NCBI GenBank assembly: GCA_947480375.1
Contig: CANKCX010000060.1
Location: forward strand, 1-5,569
Direction: 5' to 3'
From: Actinomycetota bacterium
GTDB taxonomy: Bacteria > Actinomycetota > Actinomycetes > Nanopelagicales > Nanopelagicaceae
DNA: 5,569 nt
Shown: positions 1 through 5,569 of the stretch, in pieces
How the letters are laid out: each line of letters starts with the position of its first letter
How positions within the stretch are numbered: position 1 is the stretch's first letter
Notes under the pieces: model-generated
Databases searched by the model: none
What the model was told of the DNA's origin: nothing
The model's input: only the letters and a program-made list of their open reading frames with translations
Program-made: the position numbers and the translations under genes

Positions 1-496
1 GAAAGCTGCGCAAGATAAATTAAATGCTCCGGATGATGTTTTGGAATATATCGCTAGCAAAATTTCTTCTAATATTCGCGAACTTGAAGGCGCACTTATT
101 CGTGTGACTGCATTCGCATCTTTAAATCGCCAAGCTGTTGATTTAGGTTTAGCTGAAATTGTTTTAAAGGATTTAATTCCAGAAGCCGGTGGGCCAGAAA
201 TAACAGCAACAACAATCATGGCTCAGACCGCCACATACTTCAGTCTTACTTTGGATGATTTGTGTGGCACATCAAGATCTCGGGTTTTGGTTAACGCCCG
301 CCAGATTGCTATGTACTTGTGCCGCGAGTTGACTGAGCTCTCCCTTCCAAAGATTGGCCAGACTTTTGGCGGGCGTGACCACACAACTGTGATGCATGCC
401 GACCGCAAGATTCGTCAATTAATGGCCGAGCGGCGCTCGATTTACAACCAGGTGACTGAGTTGACCAACCGGATCAAGCTCCAAGCTAGAAATTAG
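1..496 (+). CDS. dnaA: Chromosomal replication initiator DnaA, C-terminal 164 residues (5' end outside window)
   Basis: DnaA is the AAA+ initiator that binds DnaA boxes at oriC and melts the origin. The reading frame is open from base 2, so the first complete codon is there and no start is visible; the TTG at 41 is internal. The fragment begins near the end of the AAA+ domain. NIRELEGAL (codons at about 71-97) carries the sensor II arginine (codon 77-79). Domain IV follows from about base 194 (PEITATTIM). It includes SSRSRVL-type residues, the [13 protein letters not shown] helix and the helix-turn-helix signature [11 protein letters not shown] (from base 368), whose Arg, Asp, His and Thr contact the DnaA box in characterised homologues. 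The end, [20 protein letters not shown], is typically actinobacterial. The gene stops with TAG at 494-496. The last 180 bases or so are much richer in GC (about 53%) than the first part (about 36%). Identity is very secure. Confidence 0.98.
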   Translation, partial: KAAQDKLNAPDDVLEYIASKISSNIRELEGALIRVTAFASLNRQAVDLGLAEIVLKDLIPEAGGPEITATTIMAQTATYFSLTLDDLCGTSRSRVLVNARQIAMYLCRELTELSLPKIGQTFGGRDHTTVMHADRKIRQLMAERRSIYNQVTELTNRIKLQARN

Positions 497-540
497 GTTT
501 TGAGAAGGTAATTACAAAGGTTGTGTAGAAAGTTGCCCCC

Positions 541-562
541 AACTTGGGGATAACTTGGGGAT
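541..562 (+). repeat. Tandem 11-bp direct repeat in oriC, with a partial third copy
   Basis: AACTTGGGGAT occurs twice without a gap (541-551 and 552-562). It is followed by the related AACTGTGGAA (563-572), which lacks one base. Each copy carries a DnaA-box-like 9-mer, so the repeat sets box spacing at about one helical turn. The number of repeat copies is seen directly; the role is inferred. Confidence 0.85.
545..553 (-). promoter_or_regulatory. DnaA box 1 (TTATCCCCA, one mismatch)
   Basis: On the minus strand this reads TTATCCCCA, differing from TTATCCACA at one position. It lies inside the first copy of the 11-bp tandem repeat, so its phase relative to box 2 is one helical turn. Confidence 0.6.
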
Positions 563-564
563 AA
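556..564 (-). promoter_or_regulatory. DnaA box 2 (TTATCCCCA, one mismatch)
   Basis: This is identical to box 1 and lies exactly 11 bp downstream in the second repeat copy. The shared A-to-C change at the same position suggests either duplication or a real lineage preference at that base. Confidence 0.6.
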
Positions 565-565
565 C

Positions 566-574
566 TGTGGAAAA
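566..574 (-). promoter_or_regulatory. DnaA box 3 (TTTTCCACA, one mismatch)
   Basis: On the minus strand this reads TTTTCCACA, one mismatch from consensus. It begins 10 bp after box 2, so boxes 1-3 lie on one face of the helix in the same orientation, as expected for cooperative DnaA binding. Confidence 0.6.
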
Positions 575-589
575 GGTAGAGCGGGGGTG

Positions 590-598
590 TGTGGATGG
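590..598 (-). promoter_or_regulatory. Weak DnaA box 4 (CCATCCACA, two mismatches)
   Basis: TGTGGATGG on the plus strand keeps the TCCACA core but differs at the first two box positions. It forms an inverted pair with box 5 (GTGGAT at 591-596 against ATCCAC at 626-631). It is plausible only because of the neighbouring boxes. Confidence 0.35.
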
Positions 599-623
599 TG
601 TCAGAGGTAAAAGTTATTCTTGG

Positions 624-632
624 TTATCCACG
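624..632 (+). promoter_or_regulatory. DnaA box 5 (TTATCCACG, one mismatch)
   Basis: This is the closest match on the plus strand, with only the last base changed. It faces boxes 1-4, so box orientation switches between 598 and 624. Confidence 0.65.
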
Positions 633-634
633 CT

Positions 635-643
635 TCACCCACA
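635..643 (+). promoter_or_regulatory. Weak DnaA box 6 (TCACCCACA, two mismatches)
   Basis: It starts 11 bp after box 5 in the same orientation and keeps the CCACA end. The helical spacing supports it, but two mismatches make it uncertain. Confidence 0.35.
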
Positions 644-689
644 GCTTATTGTTGGGGGATTTAAGCGGGGCGACCAGGGGTTTTGTTAG

Positions 690-698
690 ATATCCACA
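690..698 (+). promoter_or_regulatory. DnaA box 7 (ATATCCACA, one mismatch), next to AT-rich segment
   Basis: Only the first base differs from TTATCCACA. It is the last box before the AT-rich stretch at about 699-742, where a box that guides DnaA onto the unwinding element would be expected. Confidence 0.6.
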
Positions 699-742
699 GG
701 ATTTAGCTCTAGTTACTACGAATACTTATATTAAATAGAAAA
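699..742. other. AT-rich candidate DNA-unwinding element
   Basis: This stretch, ending ACTTATATTAAATAGAAAAG, is clearly richer in A and T than the G-rich sequence on either side and directly follows DnaA box 7. It is the only good candidate for the origin melting site in the interval. It may also hold the dnaN promoter. The function is inferred from position and composition only. Confidence 0.5.
703..732 (+). promoter_or_regulatory. Possible dnaN promoter
   Basis: TATATT at 727-732 matches five of six bases of the -10 consensus TATAAT. The best -35 at a workable distance is TTAGCT (703-708, 18-base spacer), which matches only three of six. If used, transcription would begin at about 740 and give a leader of roughly 65 bases before the dnaN ATG. 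AT-rich origin DNA yields such matches easily, so this is tentative. Confidence 0.3.
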
Positions 743-789
743 GGGTGGGGATTGGCGAACCTGTGTGGGTTTGCTTCTCACTCTTTAAC

Positions 790-796
790 AGGAAGG
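790..796 (+). promoter_or_regulatory. Ribosome binding site of dnaN
   Basis: AGGAAGG lies 8 bases before the ATG at 805. This decides the start in favour of 805; the upstream in-frame GTG at 745 is preceded by no comparable purine motif at proper distance. Confidence 0.8.
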
Positions 797-804
797 ATAG
801 AGAG

Positions 805-1932
805 ATGAAGTTTGTTGTCGAACGCGATCCATTGATCGATGCTGTCAATTGGGTTGCCCGCAGCCTTTCTGCCAGACCAATTCAAACCGCCCTTCTTGGA
901 ATCATGATTGATGTCTCAGACACAATCACACTTACTGGTTCTGATTTAGAAACTTCCACCAAAGCAATTGTTGGCGCAGATATTGCGACTAAAGGAAAAG
1001 TTTTAGTTCCAGGAAGATTGCTGGCCGAAATTGCAAGATCTCTTCCCGCAAAACCCGTAACTTTTTTATTAGACGGAACCCGAGTTTTGGTTACAGCCGG
1101 CAGCGCGAAGTTCACTCTTCCAACCCTTCCAGTAAATGAATACCCAAATCTTCCAACCCTTCCACAAGCAGCAGGACAAATTCCTGGCGATGTTTTTGCA
1201 ACCGCAGTACACCAAGTTGCAATTGCAGCAGGCAAAGATGATTCACTTCCAACACTTACCGGCGTTCATATTGAAATGAACAAAACAACAATCACACTTG
1301 CAGCAACCGATAGATATCGTTTAGCAGTAAAAGAAATTAACTGGAGCCCTAAAGATCAAAACTTAGAAGCCTCTACTTTGCTGCGCGCAAGAACACTTGT
1401 TGATGCCGCAAAATCTCTAACCGGAAGTGGAGAAATAACTTTCGCCCTTTCACCAGCTGCTTCTAATGAAAAACTGGTTGGGTTTGTATCTGAAGATAAA
1501 ACCATGACATCTAGAACACTAGACGGAAGCTTCCCACCATTTAGACATTTGTTACCTTCAGAATCAACAGCAGAGGCAACAATCGAAGTTGCGCCCTTTT
1601 TAGATTCTGTTCGCCGAGTTGCGTTAGTTACCGACAAAACTGTGCCACTGCGTTTGGTTTTTGCTAACAACACCTTGCAACTTGAAGCCGGAACTGGCGA
1701 AGATGCACAAGCAACTGAAGAATTAAATATTAATTATTCAGGCGAGAATATAAATATCGCATTCAACCCAACCTTCTTAACCGATGGCCTACAAGCAATC
1801 AATGCGCCATTTGTTCACATCTCATTTACTGGCGATAAAAAACCAGCGGTTCTAACTGGAAAAACAGAACCAAGCGGCGCAATAAACACTTCCTATAAGT
1901 ATTTATTAATGCCAATGCGTTACACCTCATAA
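805..1932 (+). CDS. dnaN: DNA polymerase III beta subunit (sliding clamp), 375 aa
   Basis: DnaN forms the ring-shaped dimer that tethers the replicative polymerase and other repair and replication proteins to DNA. The start is the ATG at 805, giving MKFVVERDPL, which matches actinobacterial DnaN N-termini. AGGAAGG at 790-796 sits 8 bases upstream. A GTG at 745 opens the same frame but would add 20 residues unlike the family and lies in the origin region. The protein has the usual three clamp domains (about 1-120, 125-250 and 255-375). Landmarks are TDRYRLA (168-174), LDGSFPPF (239-246), NPTFLTDGL (321-329) and the C-terminal MPMR (369-372), part of the pocket that holds clamp-binding peptides. 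LPTLP occurs twice (105-109 and 116-120), as in relatives. The gene ends with TAA 25 bases before recF and is probably cotranscribed with it. Confidence 0.98.
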   Translation: MKFVVERDPLIDAVNWVARSLSARPIQTALLGIMIDVSDTITLTGSDLETSTKAIVGADIATKGKVLVPGRLLAEIARSLPAKPVTFLLDGTRVLVTAGSAKFTLPTLPVNEYPNLPTLPQAAGQIPGDVFATAVHQVAIAAGKDDSLPTLTGVHIEMNKTTITLAATDRYRLAVKEINWSPKDQNLEASTLLRARTLVDAAKSLTGSGEITFALSPAASNEKLVGFVSEDKTMTSRTLDGSFPPFRHLLPSESTAEATIEVAPFLDSVRRVALVTDKTVPLRLVFANNTLQLEAGTGEDAQATEELNINYSGENINIAFNPTFLTDGLQAINAPFVHISFTGDKKPAVLTGKTEPSGAINTSYKYLLMPMRYTS

Positions 1933-1957
1933 AAAATAGAAATACGCAATCAAATAA

Positions 1958-3058
1958 GTGTTTATTTCAAATCTATCGCTAACCACATTTAGGTCCTATA
2001 AAAACCTAGAACTTGAATTAAATCCCGGCATCTCTATTTTTATCGGCCGAAACGGCGAGGGCAAAACAAACATAATTGAATCTATTTTGTATCTATCTTT
2101 TCTCTCATCACATCGAGTTTCCAGTGATCAACCCCTTGTTCAATTAGGAAGCGCAGCCGCATATGTGCGAGCTAAAACTCAACTCCCAGATCGAGAAGTG
2201 CTTGTTGAGTTAGAAATAAATGCAGAACGCGCAAACCGGGCCCGCATTAACCAGAACCCAGTGCGCAGCCAGAAAGAAATATTCGGAATTGTCCAAGCCA
2301 TTTACTTCTCACCTGAAGATTTAGATTTAGTGCGCGGAGATCCCAGCGAACGCCGTAAATTTATCGACCAGCTTCTAATTTTAAGATCACCAAGAATGGC
2401 TGGAGTTATCTCTGATTACGAAAGAGCTGTTCGCCAACGAAACTCCCTTTTAAAATCAAGAGCTGGAACTGAATCACTCACCGCGTGGGATGAACAAGTC
2501 GCAAACTTTGGTGGCGAAGTAATTGCAGCCAGGCTGCAAGCGCTAAAAGATTTTGAACCAATATTCCAAGAGATTTATCGAGATATTTCATCTGAGAAAC
2601 CAGCGTTCATTAATTACAAATCAAGTATCGAAGAGCCTTTATTGATTGCCGCTGAAAACACTAAAAAAATCTTAGAACGCATGCGACTCACACGGGCTTC
2701 TGAAATAGAGCGAGGCTTAACACTTACCGGCCCACATCGCGACGATCTACTTTTAAACCTTGGTGATCATTTAGTCAAAGGCTATGCAAGCCACGGAGAA
2801 TCTTGGTCAATTGCACTAAGTTTAAAGTTGGCAACCTACCAATTGTTAGAAAAAGATGGGTTAAAACCAATTTTGATTTTAGATGATGTTTTTTCAGAGC
2901 TTGATGAAGAACGCCGAATTCATTTGATCAAACTTGCGAAGTCAGCCGAACAAACCTTTATTACAGTTGCTGTAGAAAATGATTTACCAAAAGAGTTAAC
3001 CGGGAATAAATATCTCGTAAAATCTGGCCATGTTTCTAAGATTGCAGCAGGTGAATAA
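1958..3058 (+). CDS. recF: DNA replication and repair protein RecF, 366 aa
   Basis: RecF is an SMC-like ABC ATPase. With RecO and RecR it helps load RecA at single-strand gaps and stalled forks. The N-terminus MFISNLSLTTFRSYKNLELEL fits the family. Walker A is GRNGEGKT (30-37). LTLTGPHRDD (254-263) is the conserved RecF stretch before the signature, YASHGES (276-282) is the ABC signature region, and LILDDVFSELD (306-316) is Walker B plus D-loop. Length is normal. The start is GTG at 1958, directly after an in-frame TAA (1955-1957), so it cannot lie further upstream. No Shine-Dalgarno motif is visible before it. Translation may rely on coupling to dnaN, whose stop is 25 bases upstream, or on an unstructured A-rich leader. 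In mycobacteria and streptomycetes gnd may sit between dnaN and recF; it is absent here. Confidence 0.97.
   Translation: MFISNLSLTTFRSYKNLELELNPGISIFIGRNGEGKTNIIESILYLSFLSSHRVSSDQPLVQLGSAAAYVRAKTQLPDREVLVELEINAERANRARINQNPVRSQKEIFGIVQAIYFSPEDLDLVRGDPSERRKFIDQLLILRSPRMAGVISDYERAVRQRNSLLKSRAGTESLTAWDEQVANFGGEVIAARLQALKDFEPIFQEIYRDISSEKPAFINYKSSIEEPLLIAAENTKKILERMRLTRASEIERGLTLTGPHRDDLLLNLGDHLVKGYASHGESWSIALSLKLATYQLLEKDGLKPILILDDVFSELDEERRIHLIKLAKSAEQTFITVAVENDLPKELTGNKYLVKSGHVSKIAAGE
3049..3054 (+). promoter_or_regulatory. Ribosome binding site of the DUF721 gene, inside the recF end
   Basis: AGGTGA falls in the last codons of recF, 4 bases before the ATG at 3059. Together with the stop and start codons lying side by side, it points to coupled translation. 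Confidence 0.6.
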
Positions 3059-3511
3059 ATGGCCCGCGACCTAGCCCGCGAGTTGTATCGCGCATTTAGA
3101 AACCAACCAAGAAGAAATAAAATTGGTGAAGTTACTGAAACTCGAGGAAAAATCGGAGACCCACAACAACTTGGTTCGGTATTAGATGAATTAGTTTTAA
3201 ATCGCGACTGGCGCCAAGGATTAGCAGAAGGAAATATCTTTGCTGATTGGGAGAAAATAGTTGGGGGTGAAATTGCAACTCACTCAACTCCTATTTCACT
3301 TGTTGATGGCCGCTTAACAATTCAAACTTCATCAACCGCGTGGGCAACTCAATTGAATTTAATTTCTTCTGATCTTTTAAAAACTATTAGCAGTTCTGCT
3401 CCGGGCGCCCTGGTTGAAACCTTGGTCTTCATCGGACCTCATGCGCCAAGCTGGAAGAAAGGGTTGCGGACAATTCGAGGAGCCAAAGGGCCACGCGATA
3501 CCTACGGTTAA
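3059..3511 (+). CDS. dciA: DUF721 / DciA-family protein, probable helicase-loading factor, 150 aa
   Basis: DUF721 proteins include DciA, which helps load the replicative helicase DnaB in bacteria lacking DnaC or DnaI type loaders. The N-terminal 30 residues are basic (RELYRAFRNQPRRNK) and probably flexible. The conserved domain runs from about 33 (GDPQQLGSVLDELV) to about 130. It includes W51, the FADWEKIVG motif (61-69), DGRLTIQTSSTAWATQL (83-99) and GPHAPSWKKG (126-135). The tail GPRDTYG (144-150) is characteristic of actinobacterial members beside recF. The ATG touches the recF stop (TAA 3056-3058), with AGGTGA in the recF end. Placement between recF and gyrB matches other Actinobacteria. 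Base composition rises sharply after about 3400. Family assignment is strong; the loader role is transferred from studied DciA proteins, and the symbol carries that caution. Confidence 0.9.
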   Translation: MARDLARELYRAFRNQPRRNKIGEVTETRGKIGDPQQLGSVLDELVLNRDWRQGLAEGNIFADWEKIVGGEIATHSTPISLVDGRLTIQTSSTAWATQLNLISSDLLKTISSSAPGALVETLVFIGPHAPSWKKGLRTIRGAKGPRDTYG

Positions 3512-3575
3512 AAACCAGTTACAGCCTGCCACACAGTAAGTACCCACAACTTCCACGAGATAGCCCGTCTAATCC

Positions 3576-3598
3576 ACCGCACAAGCCTCTTTTGCGGT
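3576..3598 (+). terminator. Hairpin, possible end of the dnaN-recF-dciA transcript
   Basis: ACCGCACAAG (3576-3585) pairs with CTTTTGCGGT (3589-3598), nine of ten positions matching (one C/T mismatch), around a 3-base loop. No T-run follows at once, only AGTTCAACTTTGATTT, so it is not a classic intrinsic terminator. It could be a weak terminator or an RNA-stability element. Confidence 0.35.
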
Positions 3599-3620
3599 AG
3601 TTCAACTTTGATTTAACGAC

Positions 3621-3626
3621 TAGGAT
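3621..3626 (+). promoter_or_regulatory. Candidate -10 element for gyrB (TAGGAT)
   Basis: TAGGAT fits the TANNNT form used by actinobacterial housekeeping sigma factors. No convincing -35 hexamer stands 16-18 bases upstream. A transcript from here would have a leader of about 90 bases. Tentative. Confidence 0.3.
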
Positions 3627-3710
3627 TACGGCAGTGATTTAACAAAAACAGCCGAGGTTTTCCCCTTAGCGGTTTTAGGAAGTTCCCCCGCAGGAATTTA
3701 TGGATTTGAT

Positions 3711-3718
3711 AGGAGGTG
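3711..3718 (+). promoter_or_regulatory. Strong ribosome binding site that sets the gyrB TTG start
   Basis: AGGAGGTG matches the full anti-Shine-Dalgarno sequence over eight bases. It ends 4 bases before the TTG at 3723, a short spacing. An in-frame TAA at 3720-3722 rules out any upstream start, so motif and stop together fix the start. Confidence 0.85.
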
Positions 3719-3722
3719 CTAA

Positions 3723-5569
<1,847 letters not shown>

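Larger units (their letters stand above)
497..804. other. oriC: Probable chromosomal replication origin (oriC), dnaA-dnaN intergenic region
   Basis: This 308-base stretch has no gene. It lies between dnaA and dnaN, the usual oriC position in Actinobacteria and many Firmicutes. I count seven sequences within two mismatches of the DnaA box TTATCCACA. Those on the left (545-598) read on the minus strand and those on the right (624-698) on the plus strand. Five have a single mismatch and none is perfect. An AT-rich stretch at about 699-742 follows the last box and could be the DNA-unwinding element. The region also has seven runs of four or more G on the plus strand and only one such C-run. Origin function is inferred from position and box content. 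Confidence 0.85.
3512..3722. other. Intergenic region upstream of gyrB
   Basis: These 211 bases hold no convincing gene. They contain a hairpin (3576-3598), a candidate -10 element (3621-3626) and the gyrB ribosome binding site (3711-3718). The gap is much larger than the others downstream of dnaN. This suggests that gyrB has its own promoter, as expected for a gene that often responds to supercoiling. Confidence 0.6.

Noticed and set aside
41..496. DnaA fragment as a separate small gene beginning at the TTG at 41
   Set aside because: The same frame is open and DnaA-like back to base 2 ([13 protein letters not shown]), so this is the truncated end of dnaA, not an independent gene.
654..680. 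Canonical G-quadruplex
   Set aside because: Only three long G-runs lie close together, with loops of 8 and 6 bases. A fourth run within normal loop distance is missing.
733..741. AAATAGAAA as a DnaA-trio element (three triplets of the [T/A]A[G/A] type)
   Set aside because: Only three triplets match and they are about 35 bases from the nearest DnaA box, whereas studied trios lie close to a box. AT-rich DNA gives this by chance.
745..804. Upstream GTG start that would lengthen DnaN by 20 residues
   Set aside because: The extra residues (GIGEPVWVCFSLFNRKDRE) do not resemble DnaN N-termini and lie in the origin region. The ATG at 805 has a good ribosome binding site and gives a normal protein.
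882..1235. Minus-strand ORF opposite dnaN
   Set aside because: It is a shadow of a well-conserved gene. The same applies to the minus-strand ORFs at 223-408, 1356-1673 and 4822-5067.
1933..1957. Terminator or promoter between dnaN and recF
   Set aside because: The 25-base gap has no inverted repeat and no convincing -10/-35 pair, so cotranscription is the simpler reading.
3539..3547. GTACCCACA as a DnaA box in the gyrB upstream region
   Set aside because: Two mismatches, isolated and without neighbours of similar sequence.

Overview
The window is a core replication-initiation locus, in the order dnaA (3' part) – oriC-like intergenic region – dnaN – recF – dciA-type gene (DUF721) – gyrB (nearly complete), all on the + strand. 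The protein sequences are clearly actinobacterial. Examples are the DnaN N-terminus MKFVVERDPL, the DUF721 tail GPRDTYG, and the GyrB stretches [11 protein letters not shown] and [18 protein letters not shown]. The DNA is low in GC for that phylum: hand counts in several dnaN, recF and gyrB segments give about 37-43%, and codons often end in A or T. Low GC, a small gene layout and no gnd gene between dnaN and recF suggest a streamlined aquatic actinobacterium of the acI / Nanopelagicales kind. That placement is an inference from composition and family resemblance, not from a search.

Layout: 1-496 holds the last 164 codons of dnaA (sensor II and the DNA-binding domain IV). Positions 497-804 hold no gene. 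This stretch contains a cluster of DnaA-box-like 9-mers, a tandem 11-bp repeat, many G-runs on one strand and an AT-rich segment next to the last box, so it is the likely chromosomal origin. dnaN (805-1932), recF (1958-3058) and the DUF721 gene (3059-3511) are tightly packed with gaps of 25 and 0 bp and look like one transcription unit. Positions 3512-3722 contain a possible hairpin, a weak promoter candidate and a very strong ribosome binding site for gyrB. gyrB starts at a TTG at 3723 and runs off the right edge, probably about 35-40 codons short of its stop.

Together the genes cover several steps of chromosome replication. DnaA opens the origin, DciA (if correctly assigned) helps install the replicative helicase, DnaN is the polymerase clamp, RecF acts at gaps and stalled forks, and GyrB with GyrA removes positive supercoils. 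I see no mobile element, RNA gene, CRISPR array or accessory system. The region is conserved housekeeping DNA. Its more interesting details are the organisation of the origin, the unusual translation starts, and sharp local changes in base composition.
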